This document shows positions 27,037 to 38,605 of a stretch of DNA of 64,000 bases, piece after piece; positions within the stretch are counted from its first letter, which is position 1; every line of letters starts with the position of its first letter. The notes beneath the pieces were generated by a model. The model saw only the letters and a list, made by a program, of their open reading frames with translations. It ran no database searches and had not been told where the DNA came from. A program made the translations under genes and the position numbers. This stretch comes from Solenopsis invicta. Taxonomy: Eukaryota; Arthropoda; Insecta; Hymenoptera; Formicidae. Location: the NCBI RefSeq assembly GCF_016802725.1, contig NC_052671.1, positions 1,241,001 to 1,305,000 on the forward strand, given 5' to 3'.

Positions 27037-28943
27037 TATTTGTTAAATTGCTAGGCAAAATATATTACGTAGTATTCAACACACAACAACAGATTATATT
27101 TAATAAGAAGCATATTATTTTTACCAATAAGTAAAACTAGAGAGTATAATACAGAAACAAAAAGTCCGAAAACAAGCAAAAATTAAGACGTGCAAAAATA
27201 ATTTATTATTTCAACAAGAATATTTTAAGTTACGATGTTTTTCCATATTATTTTATTATTATTAACAATATATTAATTTATTTGATTTATATCCAAGTTT
27301 AAACTGAAATTAATTTTCACTATAACGTGAGACATTATTGCCACAATTACATTTTGTGAAACACAAAATAATTGCAATATTTAATCAAAGAGCATACAAG
27401 TCTAGCCAGATATATTTACTAAAGTTGTTTATTTTTACCTTTAATATGATAAATTATTATTTAACGTTGACAAAAAACTTATTTCAAACAAAAAGTAATT
27501 CGAAAAGTTACTTAACTTTTTCGTTTCAATATGTGTGTGTGTGTATTAATATGTATAATATCACTTATTTATTTATTTAAAAAAACTAGAGATTATTTAG
27601 TTTAGATACAGCAATTTAAATTTAGCATAATTTGTTATGTTTTATACATGCACAAGAGGAAACATCCGAGTATCTTAACTAATAGCAACGAATGACAAAT
27701 TCTACATTCTGATTTACGCGAGATATATTTCAAAGTAGAGTTTGTTTCTCAGCGGTCAGAGCAAAACGGCAGAGAATTTGATTACATCACATTAGGCTGA
27801 ACATTTTAAAAGGATGATGTAAGCCCACAGAACTGTTGATCTTCGCGTGATTTATTTATTACTGGCACGGCCGGGCTCCGTATATATATATGCAACTATT
27901 ATACATTGCATGCAACTTGTGTGTATCTTCTAAATCGAGTTGTCGCGACGGACGATGACGCTTCCCGCACGATTCTTGCATTACCACGGCTCGTATAATA
28001 ATCGGCCCGTCGCGAAACGAGCGTTGTTAATAATCATTAGTGAAACTCCTAGAAGGTGTGGAAAAGTTATCGCGATATACATATATTAATAATATATGTG
28101 GGAAACGCATAAAATTATAGATACGTGACCATTTACGTTTAATATAATTATTTCACCGCGGTAATCTAATATAAAAGACATATCGTCGTGAAATTCATTT
28201 TAAACGACGGCTGAATCAGATTTTATTGCTTTTAATTGACGTTGTATTCCGTTATTCAACAATGCTTCAAGCATTTCCATTCTTCTGCTACGTCCCCGGA
28301 TGTAATCAGTGCGATGTTAGGTAGCGTGAAATGATTCTTTGAAATCCGGAGGAGAACCCCGTGATATACGGTGAAGGAAAACAAAATACTTGCGGTATTT
28401 TTGCAGGGCAGTTTTTCGATTCACGCGTCGTGACAAAACCACGAAATGTGTGTACCGGCGGCATCGCCCTTTACTACGCCATTCAGCGTTAGCTCGTAAA
28501 TTTTCAGAAGAGGGAATCTTCTCCTCGGGGAGGGTTTGTCGGCCGAAAGGGCGACTGCAGGAGCATAAGGATCAAGGATCCCCGTGGCGACCGGGCCACG
28601 CAGCAACAGGCGGCCCACTTCGCCCCCGGCACACATCCATTACCCCATCGGCTCATCCCGTTTGCACTAGGCGCTTGCAATGAAAATTTATGTCCTAATA
28701 AGTGATTCGCGCTCTTCTCGCGGTTATACGCAAACTACAATACGACGTAAACTTTATTCTCTTCACGCGACACTTCTCTTACACTTCCTTTCGACTGATA
28801 TCGCAATCATCGTTGAGAATCACGAACGAGAAATGACAGAATGAATACACTTCAAAATACTTGAAAAGTATTCGCTGATTTAAAAGGTGTAACATTATAC
28901 ATACATTGTATAAACAGTGTTTACGTAATAATAGTCGCAAGCT

Positions 28944-29090
28944 AGACAAATGATATTATCATTTTTCCCGTCATCACTATTTTGTAATGACTGTGAATCC
29001 GTATAGTTGTAAAAGACAAATGATGCTAATAATTTAATAATGTTATTATCATTTTTCACGTCGTTATTATTTTATTTGTAATTGTTCCAT
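28944..29090. repeat. Diverged tandem duplication
   Basis: Two units each start AGACAAATGAT (28944 and 29014) and contain ATTATCATTTTTC(C/A)CGTC followed by a TATTTTGTAAT-like end. The second unit has an extra AT-rich insertion near its start. This looks like an old duplication of about 70-75 nt in the Scr intron. Confidence 0.5.
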
Positions 29091-31999
29091 CATTAAATTT
29101 AATGAAACTTAATAAAATAGTACACGTAACGTCTTCTTCTTTCTTTTATTATTTCTTATTATTGATTTTGTTATCTGTTAAAAAGGCAGTTAATTTAAAA
29201 GCGATATCTACATGCGCGAGGGAAAATAAATTAAACATGAATTTTCTAAAGAAATATGATCGTGAAATTATTCTTAGACGATGACGAACAATCCTAGATT
29301 TCGCTAAGCCTAATGTCTTAGAACAGTCGCATGTATGGCGCGGATTGATTAAGCATCTCGGAATAAAAACATTTTTGTCGGCATAAAAATGCAGTATGCT
29401 ATGTGGTTAGTAAAACCAGTTCTTTGAGGCGCGTCCTCGTATCTCTCCCTCTTCTGTGCACCGTAACCATACGTACATGCGTGCATATGTTTGCTCAAGG
29501 CACTACACTTATTTTAACTGCACCATATCAAAATCCAGCATATAGAATGCAATAAGCAAAAAAGCGTCGTCTACTTCTTTGTTATTAGCATAAATATATG
29601 TGGAACTCTGGCGCACACGTAGAATTATGACAAATTAATCGAATAAAATGGCAATCAAGAAAACTTGACATAATATCATGGTTGATTTAAATCATTTGTA
29701 GACGCCATTCCTCGACAAGAAAATTGTTCCGCCAACTATCACATATTTATGACGTGTAAATGTGCTAAGGGCATTAAGTGAGATCCAGTTCCACTGGTTC
29801 GACTGTCTACCCTTCCGGCGTGGGGGATTCGTACGTTGGGAATCACGTTGGTAGCCATCTATCAATCGGGACACAGAAACGTGCCTCTCCTCGCGGCGTT
29901 CCGCACATCCTTATTTATGGCGGAATGATCGGCCCATAATTACAGACTCCATGACGAAAACGACCTTCTGCTTATCTAAACAGGGGCTGCGGCACCCACT
30001 CGCATGCACGCAGGTCGATATTTCGGAAATGAATTGTAGAACTGTTCATTTCACGCATCAATTGCATGTTTATTCGCGTTTGCTGCTCGTCAGATGATAG
30101 CTACTTATCTCGGCCCTATCTTGGACTCGCTACTTATCCCGAAGATGACCCATATGCTTCTGACTGTGTGATTTTGCCAACAGCAAGGACGCATTCGAGA
30201 TCATTTTTACAACTTCCAAAACAATATCTTTCACAATTGTGAAAGATACAAAAAGTTATTCTAAATTTATATAAATATTTTGCATTTTTTTTAATTTTTG
30301 TTGAAAAAAAGTCTTCTAACATTTGACGAATACTTGAAATAATGATTTAAAGAGATGAGAAATTTGAAACGCAAAATTTGAAACGTTTGCAACGTAAAAA
30401 CATATCGGAGTAAAACTTGTGATAATATAATCAAAATCGGAGATTGTAGTTACTTTTTGCTTTTGAAACGGTTTAAAGAAAGCGTATCATCTTTCTTTCG
30501 CGGTTCTCTCTTACATCAACTTTGTTTGTAAAAAAATGATTAGTTTGTAATTACACTCTCTATACCATAAATCTACCTTCCACTCTTGTCTAATCATTTT
30601 TTGTTTGTTTTAAAATATTCTTTCTCCTTTTCTCATTTTTCTTAGATTACCGACACATTAATCAATAATTAACAAATAATTATGTTATCATTTGCGCAAT
30701 AATAATCCTTTCAAATTTAAATTATTATATAATTGCAATTTTGTGAATATGTCATTTATAATATTGTAAATGACAGCTTGCATAAGTTTTAATGTTATTG
30801 AAATATTTGTATCTAAAATTAATTTTATATTTAATTGAAAAGAAAACACGTGTTTATTAAAATATTGTTATAGTGAAGGTAATATGTGACTAAGATTTCG
30901 CTATTCGTTTTTACATATTATATAAAATTGCAATAGTATCTTATTAACGATATAATTATATATTTATGTACTTTAATGAAAAATGTAGTTTTCTCTTACG
31001 TAGAACAAAGTAGTAAAATCACGATTTGATGATGTATTATTTCGAACAAGCTAGATTCTCTTATTCATTTTGGCTATTAATAAACGTTTATTTTTTCAAA
31101 TCTAGTGTTCAAACGTTTATACATCAGAAAAAGCAGCTGGTTCAAAAGCGTCGGAACGGCTGGATGAAGTCTAAACGGAGTGTCTTGTGTTGGCGAGCAA
31201 TTTCAAGGAATTAATTATTTTCCTCTTAATGTGGATATAAATTATTTATTTGCATTTCTAAGTGATCTATTATTTTGCATGCAATTTTGATTTCCATATG
31301 TTTGCTTAAATAATTTTCGTAAATATCTCATACTATTTAACGTACAAGTTTATATACAACAATCTTTGATCTAATCCAAATTTGAAACAGGTTTTAGCAA
31401 TTCTGTTTACAAAAGAAAATGTTCTTGAAATTTATTTCAATCGAAATACAAATCAAGTGCGTTAATTTCGCCATTAAATAAATGCTAAGAAACAAGGATT
31501 TGCATTGAAGATATTAAAAGACAGACCTAACGGGTCAATAGCGCTTGATAACTATTTCAAGCGTACTCAGGACTACAGCATTCCATGCATTTGCGTAAGA
31601 TTTATGATTTTACTTTACTGTTACTCTTTGCTACGCAGTAATTATTCTCGCGTTAACAGAATTTATAATGGTTTTACTCACGATAGGCCATACTATTTAC
31701 CTAATGTTTTTTTATACTCTTAGAAGGTTTTTATTTTATTCACATGACATATAAATTAATTTATTATCTTTATTAATTTTAGAGTTATTATCATAGTTAA
31801 ATGTAATTTACCAGCAATCTCAAATTTTTGCCTTATTATTAATATTTCTTCGCAGTTCAATCATAGTTGAAATTTCACTAAAACTGAAAATTGTTTAGAT
31901 CGTTGAGCTCTATATCATGCTAAATATACACACATATATATATGAGAGACTTATCTGTTTTTATAATATAATATTATAATCGGTATGAAAAGGCGATAG

Positions 32000-32600
32000 T
32001 CTGATCATGGTGCTCATATCTTTTGCTTCTCGTGAACCGAAGCACACGTGAAATAATCGCGCGGGAGACGTAAGCTGAGGTAAAAGGATGCTACATTAAC
32101 CAAGTGGGCATGATACGAACGATTGGGAGAGGAAGCCGAAACTTGTACAAGAAAGATCTGAGCCGCGTATCCCGTTTGGGGGCCGAGCCGAACGATCTGA
32201 GGCCCTCGTTCGAGCTAACCCGAGAGAACTAGAAGGAGAAGGCAACCCCCCGCGCCTTACAATGCAGCCTGATTTATGGCCCGGGCGCACATACATAGAG
32301 TTACACACGATATCATAATACCATTAATTCTTCGTCAAATTCCCCGCTGACTGAATCATACTGGCCGCGCAGTAAATCACGCGGGGCGACTAATGTGAGC
32401 GCGACCAGCGCTCTGGGCTGTTTTATCTTCTTTGAACCACGGGGGCAGGTGAATCTAGTCTTGGTCCCCGCTGAATTACTGTTACCCGTTCTGACCGTAC
32501 CCCCGCATTGCCTTTCGTCCGTATCTCAAATCGCGAGCTTATTTCCGCATATATATATATATATATATTTGGTCGAGCTTAGGTAGAGAGCATGAGCCGC
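32000..32600. other. GC-rich block in Scr intron with Exd/Hox-type site
   Basis: A moderate-GC segment 1.3-1.9 kb inside the intron from exon 1. It has a TGATTTATGG at 32270-32279, which fits the Exd/Hox composite pattern TGATNNATNN. The segment stands out from flanking AT-rich DNA, so it is a candidate intronic enhancer; this is inferred only from composition and one motif. Confidence 0.3.
32549..32568. repeat. (AT)n microsatellite
   Basis: A 20 nt AT run at the edge of a GC-richer block in the Scr intron. Confidence 0.85.
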
Positions 32601-33899
32601 AACATTTTGTCCTGGCGATTTTCATGCGTTTATCGAGCATTTCTTCTGAAGTTGTATTTATACAGATAATCACTATTCATCTACTCATAGAACTAATTTT
32701 GTTTCTTTGTCTCTTCTTTTGTTTTCTCTCGATACGCGTTAAGAATAGTGACGTAGTAATGTTTCGCACTTGGTGATTGCTACTTTATATTTTGTTTAAT
32801 TATCCGTATAGTATTTAACAATTATAATTGAAGATATAAAATATCTTTTATATTTCTTACGTAAATTATAATCAGAAAAGCTATTTTAGTACTTTGACTT
32901 ATTCAATAAAGTTAACTTTGATTATATCTATTTCCTGATGAAGATAATTTTATTTTTGGAACACAAGAAAAATTTCATTTGTCATCTATTGTTAATAACT
33001 AAGCTGCTGTCCCATTATTCAATATTTTCCCAATTATTTCTTGTAGTATTCATGTTGATAAGATCCGTACATTGTTGTGAAGATATTTGTAATTATGTCA
33101 CGGTAAAACATGGTCATATAACATGTATCTTGTTAAAAAGTATGTTCATTATGTTCTTTGATATCAGATACCGTAATTCATTAATTATTGTCTCTCTACT
33201 CAACATCTGTTTAACTTTAGATACATTAAATATTTATTATTTGTAGAATCTATTGTAAAAATGTATAAGTTATTCGTAATCCAATATTTTTTTTTAATCT
33301 TTTCCTAAACTTTTGTACAAAAATTGCATTGTAGAAGGTCGCATTACTCAAATCAATACATTATTGCACTTAAAAAGGTGATAAAAAAAAAATAAATATC
33401 TACAAATAAATGGATATTCGCGTTTTAAATTAAATAATATTTTCCAGATGTTAAACTTAGATATTTCTGTGTTTACCGTTAAAACGCAAAACCTGTCATG
33501 AGTGCAGATCGCTATCATCAAAATTAAATAAATTTGTAAAATGTAGAATCATATATTTTACTTATAATTTAGTATCCGTACGCTTTTAATAGACGGATGT
33601 GATTTTAAAAGTTGAAAAGAATAAATATATGCGTTTATATATATTAATATATGTTAACCAAAACATTAAATCATCATATTTAAACTTTAAATGTAACATA
33701 AAATAAAATACTTAGACTTTTCAATCCTAAACAGACGTAATACCGACGATGTAATAAAACAAATAGTTACATTCCTCTTTTAATAATAAGATTAAGAGCA
33801 AATTCCTTTCCACTGAAAAACGAAAGGCGTGTCTTGAAAAATCGCAGCATTTTTAGCGAAAACAGGATTTGAAAGATACGTTAGATGTGAACGACTTAC

Positions 33900-34713
33900 T
33901 CTGACCAATGTGAACCCTTTTCATCCATGGATATATTTGAGGCGGATTAGTACCAGAAGAGTTCCCCTTGTTGGACGAATTGTTACCCGTGCTAGAAGTG
34001 CTAGATGTGGAGGAAGCGGGCGACGAAGCGGAAGATGCTGTTGTGAGCGTTGAATTTCCCTCGCCGACGCCCCTCGAACTACCGCTGGGTGGTGAGGCAG
34101 CGGACGCAGCCACGGACGACCTTGACGAGCTACCAGGCGGTGAAGTCAATCCCGATGCAGCTTTACTAGTACCGGGTGCCACTAAGGGCGTTGGGCTATT
34201 TCTCGAAGTGGATGTGGTTAAATCTTGAGGAGACGCCACACTGGTGGACGATGTCGAATCAGCATATTTGCAACTGGACGTTGACGGTGCCGAGGGTGCT
34301 GAGGCACCTTGCAGAAGAGGCGTCGTCGGATCTGCGTGAAGTTGCTGCTGAGGATGATGCGGTTGATGGTGTTGCGACTGTTGAGCGTGCATACCATGTT
34401 GCTGCGACGTCGTGGTCGCATTTAACCGAGGTTGCGGTTGCAGTTGAGTATAGTCTATCATCCCAGTGGGTGCTGCATGCTGCATACTTGACGCCGGTGC
34501 GGCATAAGGATGCTGGGGATAATGTTGTTGAGGCGAGTAACAGGGTGCGGGATAGCTGGTAGAGGCTGCATTCGGATTGTAATAATCGCCAGCGGCCGGG
34601 GATGCGGCCTGCATCGGTTCTCCAGGCGAATTCGCGGTTGGTCTTGGCTGTTGCTGTGGCTGTTGACCCGCGTAGCATGATGCGAGCGAGTTGACGAACT
34701 GATAGGAACTCAT
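33900..34713 (-). CDS. Scr: Sex combs reduced (Scr), coding exon 1
   Basis: This exon encodes residues 1-271 of the Hox transcription factor Scr, which specifies labial and first thoracic segment identity in insects and acts in the nucleus with the cofactor Exd. The start is the ATG at 34713: it opens the Scr/Antp-class N-terminus MSSYQFVNSLASCY, and an in-frame TGA lies just upstream at 34738-34740. Other visible landmarks are DYYNPNA (about 43-49), DYTQLQPQ (about 87-94), a Gln/His-rich stretch (about 104-126), CKYA followed by SPQDL (148-165), a long Ser/Thr/Gly-rich region (about 183-255) and the Exd-binding hexapeptide YPWM at 261-264. The exon ends in CAGA followed by the consensus donor GTAAGT, in phase 1. 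Joining to the exon at 15384-15688 restores an uninterrupted 372-residue protein with the family-typical linker between hexapeptide and homeodomain. Identity is secure; the splice join is read from consensus sites and frame, not from transcripts. Confidence 0.96.
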
Positions 34714-35406
34714 TCTTTCACGTACCTTCACCTGCCGTCAACGTCACTATAGCAATAATTTTGCACGTCTACGTTCCGTCATTCACGAAAACACTGACGT
34801 TGTGTTCGATGCAAGCGGCGTTGAGGCGGCTGAACAACGAGCGTCGTCATTAAGTATAGAAACCCGTCATCGTGCCGCAATGACGAGAATCGCAATAACA
34901 AGAATCGTCGCGCGACACACGTGACCGAGAGTGCTCCGAATGCTCCGACAAGCTTCACCTTGTTCGTCGACCGATTCACAGCTATGACACGACCTGTTAC
35001 ACGCGAGAGAAACACGTCTCTAAGCGATTCGATAATGAACGAGGGGTTCAGGACTAATAAAGAGAGGCAGCACAGACGTTTGGCGGCAGGCGGGTCGAGC
35101 CTGAATTCAAACCGACCTGCGAGTCAAGTTTATGAGGGCCACGTGGGCCTAGGCTATAAAACTGTCTTCTGCTTCTTTACGACCTCAGGAGTCTCGCGAT
35201 TACCTACAGAGAACTCGTGGGCCCACCGTGCAGTAGCGCGTAACGAACAGCTTATCGAGGTGCCCCATTGAAGATGACCTTGCAAAGTCTCTCCTCAATG
35301 AAATGACATACGAGGTAACCACATATGTGCGCGCATTAAAATTATTCACGCGGTGATTAATTGCGCTTCAACGTGTTGTCACAGGTGTTGCACACTTAAC
35401 AGACGG

Positions 35407-35413
35407 CTTTATA
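35407..35413 (-). promoter_or_regulatory. Scr: Candidate TATA box of Scr
   Basis: The minus strand reads GATATAAAGCC here, a clear TATAAAG box in a GC-rich setting about 690 nt upstream of the Scr start codon. It is the best minus-strand TATA in the 34.7-37 kb block. Initiation would be expected near 35380, giving a leader of about 670 nt, a length in keeping with long insect Hox 5' UTRs. No strong initiator is seen at the expected distance, and a spliced leader exon further upstream cannot be excluded. Confidence 0.35.
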
Positions 35414-36517
35414 TCGCGGCAACGACAGAGACTCCTCGACACCACGGCAAAGGGTGAAGAGTGTGTACCCGCGCGCGAGTTTGCCGTTCCTGTTGCGTGC
35501 GCGAAGGGTGGTTGGTATCGTACTGAAGGCCTCGCCGCGATCCAACGGAAGGCCGGTGTATGCGGTAGCTTGTCACGTGCCCGCGCTCTCTGCGTGTCAG
35601 AGGAGCGCCTCGACCAATCCCTGCCGTTCGTCAAACCTTGATTGGTCTCTCCGTCGGCGTACGATTCTTCAACCCCGTTCCTTGCGTCTCCGTCGAGTCT
35701 CCGCTGCCGCTGGCGCTCGTCGTGTGGTAGTGTTGCCCGGCTGCTACCCGACGTGACAGGAACCGATGAGAGGGGTGTGCGTAAGAGAGAGAAAGAGGGC
35801 GAGAGAGGGGTCAAGGAGAGGGGATAGCACCGTCAGGGGGGCTAATGGAGAGATATTCGGGAGCCCTGAAACTGTTGGTGGGGGAGAAGTATCTCGATCG
35901 CTCTCTCGTTCTCCTCTGCAGCCTTCGTAGCCGCGACGTCACCAAGAAGCAGTCTTCCGTCCGCTTTGCGAGGGGGGCTACACGCGCACGCGCCCCCTAC
36001 TGTATAGCCCTCGCGGTGAAGACAGATGAAAAAGAAAAGGGGTTGTACGGCACACACGAAGACGCGATTGTTCCTTACTGATCGACCGAAAACGATTCGC
36101 CCATTAATATCACCGTATCTTCACCGATTTCATCCGTTGCGAATCCATTTTAGCTCGATCATCCGTATCATATCTCTTTCTGATCGGGAAGAAGAGGACG
36201 TTTTACAAGTGCGGATCGCTGTACTTGCATATTGTAATGCAGGATCGTGTCTAGTCGAAGGTGCTATCGAGTAGTTCACTTCAGACCGTTTTTTCTTTCT
36301 TCCTAGACCGCGAAGAAAAAGATCATACGTCTGATCTTTCGTTAAGAAGTCTGCGATGGGGGATCGCGCTCGTCGCGCGAGAGGTGCAGATTCAACCTGA
36401 AAGCGTGTGGTTCTCCAACCGCGACTAAGGAAGGGGCGCACATAAGTCAGCCCGGTGGCCGCGACTGACAGTTTTATGAGAGTTTGATAGTCTTCGCCGC
36501 TCACTCCTCTTTTCACA

Positions 36518-36633
36518 ACGAAGGGACAGGAGAGAAAGAGCGATCTAGAGCAGGAAAGAAATGCGTAAAAGAAGAAAAAGAGAAAAAAAGAAAAACAGAG
36601 AGAGAAAGAGAGAGGAGAGAGAGAGAGAGAGAC
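36518..36633. repeat. Polypurine GA-rich tract upstream of Scr
   Basis: An almost uninterrupted plus-strand purine run of A and G, ending in a stretch of tandem GA dinucleotides at about 36600-36632. It lies about 1.8 kb upstream of the Scr start. GAGAG is the recognition core of GAGA factor, which acts at insect Hox promoters and Polycomb response elements, so a regulatory role is possible but not shown. Confidence 0.6.
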
Positions 36634-38173
36634 GCGCACTACGCACCACACTCTTTATTGTCCCATAAATTCAAACCTGTTGCCTGTAGCTGAGAAAGAC
36701 AAGGAGGGAAGAGCGTGCACGAGGTAGAATCCTCTCCCAATCGCGATTCGATTGACGCCCCCGTTATCGCTCGTACGGCGAACCCGGACGCAACTCGTAA
36801 CTCACTGAGCCGGCCTGAGAGGAGAGCCTTCGGAGTTGGCGGCTCTAGCAGAAGCATGTGTGACGTAGTAGCCAGTTGGTCAAACGGGGGGCACTCTGGG
36901 GTAGCATCGGGGCGGAGGGGACGGTTGAGGAGGCGGAGCTCTCTTTACTCATCGCAGATAAGATTTTAAACGAGTTCTTTACGTTTTATGCAAATTTTTT
37001 TTGACAGTTTCACAGTATGTCTGCTATACTTCCTTATTCGCATGTAATACAGTTTATTATAGAGTTTATTATTTATTAGATACCAATATATTTTATTTTT
37101 AAAAATTTTTAACTATTTTTATTCTCTTATTCATTACTAAAATCTTATTAAAATAATATAGAGTCTAGTAAAAGTAATTTTTCTATTACAATAAAATTAC
37201 GAAACTTAAATTTAGATTTGTGCATAATTATCTCTGATGTGTTTTATTTATATTATGTTTCTATCATATTATATGCAAGTCTACTTAATTCGCGGCATTA
37301 ATAATTCGGAAAGAGGAATAGAATTTTGAATATAGGCCGATAGTGTAGCAGTTGCTCGCCAGATGTGGTGAGTGCGGCTGTTCTCGTTGAATTGTGGCGC
37401 GCGCCCGCCCCCGGCCGTCCTTCCCTTTCCTGTTCTTCTCCCCACTACTTAATCGTCTACCCCACTTCTCAGTCGCGAAACTGGCTATCTCTTCTACTTC
37501 GAGTCGTCGCATCTGTAGTATACGGTCGCGTATATCCCCACTATTTCCATAGCATTCGCCACTTCAGTCGGCTGTTTGTCCTACACCGACTATCACTTTA
37601 GGCCTCTTCTTTCGCTGATAAAAAATTGAGATTCAAAAAATGATAAATGCAGACCAAAATTTTATTTTATCACTCAATGAGCAATACTCAATTATCTTTT
37701 TATTATTGCTACCACCTTTAAATATAATTAGATTTATCTCGTTAACACAAATATGTATGTATATTTATTTATTAAATTTGGAGAGAAAAAAGAAAAAATA
37801 AATAATGATTTTTGCACGTATAATTTAGGATAAAAAAATATAAAAATGTAGAAGAGAAGTTAGTGTTATGACACTCGTTTATATTTTATTGAATAACTTT
37901 ATTAATGATCAATATTTTATTGAAACTCCAGGATTATATTTATTAAAATATTGTTTAATAAATTTCAGACTCAAAGTGATAAAATATTTATTACTTAGGA
38001 CATGATTTATAAAAATGCGACGATTCTACATAATGGATAAAAAAGAAATAGGAGTAGTAATATGGGCCACCACAAAAATGAATTTCAATATTGGTATGTT
38101 TTAAGAAAGATACATTATTTTGTTACAAAATTATATATTTTTAATTTTTAATGGTTTAAAATTTTCCTGATTT

Positions 38174-38287
38174 AGAAATATTAGAGATATCATTTTATTG
38201 TAACATTAAACAATAATGATAAAATAATGTCTCTAATATTTCTGAACATTAAACAATAAAGATAAAATAATGTCTCTAATATTTCTG
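38174..38287. repeat. Inverted repeat with tandemly duplicated right arm
   Basis: A 25 nt left arm (38174-38198) is complementary, with two mismatches, to 38219-38243 and again to 38262-38286. The second comes from a 43 nt tandem duplication (38202-38244 and 38245-38287) that differs at one base. Two alternative hairpins can form. There is no coding potential. Confidence 0.8.
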
Positions 38288-38567
38288 AACGCAGCTGTGT
38301 AAGAGTGGCAATCGATTTATCGAAGAAACATTTAATGTAAAAATCTTAATTGTATCAGCCCATATTACCAGCATGATTCTATGCCAACTTAAAATAAAAT
38401 GCTATTAAATAACTTTGCATAATTCGAAATGTGTATGGTTAAAAGAAAGATTAAACAACAACAAAAAAACACTTAAGTGTACATATACATTTGTGTAATA
38501 CGCTCAAGTTTAAAAACAATGAGAAAGTACTTGTGTGAAATTAAATGTTAAAATGTACTTTGAAAAA

Positions 38568-38570
<3 letters not shown>

Positions 38571-38602
<32 letters not shown>
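38571..38602. repeat. (TC)n microsatellite
   Basis: A perfect TC run of 32 nt (GA on the minus strand) in the Scr-ftz spacer. Confidence 0.95.

Positions 38603-38605
<3 letters not shown>

Larger units (their letters stand above)
15689..33899 (-). other. Scr: Scr intron 1 (18.2 kb)
   Basis: The single intron splits the hexapeptide exon from the homeobox exon, the usual position in Hox genes. The donor (GTAAGT at 33894-33899) and acceptor (TTTGCAG) are both good matches to consensus. No additional coding exon could be recognised inside. The intron carries TA and GT microsatellites, a 64 nt hairpin (18110-18173), two copies of an inverted-repeat element (17843-17995 and 26808-27036), a diverged tandem duplication (28944-29090) and GC-richer blocks at about 20.85-21.1, 22.4-23.0, 23.4-25.7, 28.3-28.7 and 32.0-32.6 kb. 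Long introns of insect Hox genes commonly house enhancers; no specific enhancer can be assigned here from sequence alone. Confidence 0.9.
34741..36960 (-). other. Scr: Scr 5' leader and promoter-proximal GC-rich region
   Basis: This 2.2 kb block is clearly richer in GC and CpG than its flanks and abruptly gives way to AT-rich sequence at about 36970. It contains the candidate TATA box at 35407-35413, an opposite-strand TATA at 35155-35160 and a purine-rich tract at 36518-36633. Several long open frames on both strands (for example 36130-36651 minus and 35368-35814 minus) are low-complexity by-products of composition and show no domain. The block probably holds the Scr leader and promoter; this is inference from position and composition. 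Confidence 0.45.

Noticed and set aside
34259..34678. Open frames on both strands overlapping Scr exon 1 (139 and 128 codons)
   Set aside because: They are out-of-frame shadows of the repetitive Scr coding sequence.
34714..34731. N-terminal extension of Scr starting at GTG (34731)
   Set aside because: It is a non-ATG start just after an in-frame TGA; the family N-terminus MSSYQF begins at the ATG at 34713.
36130..36651. 173-codon open frame on the minus strand
   Set aside because: The N-terminal half is a Phe/Leu/Ser run translated from the polypurine tract; it is a composition artefact.
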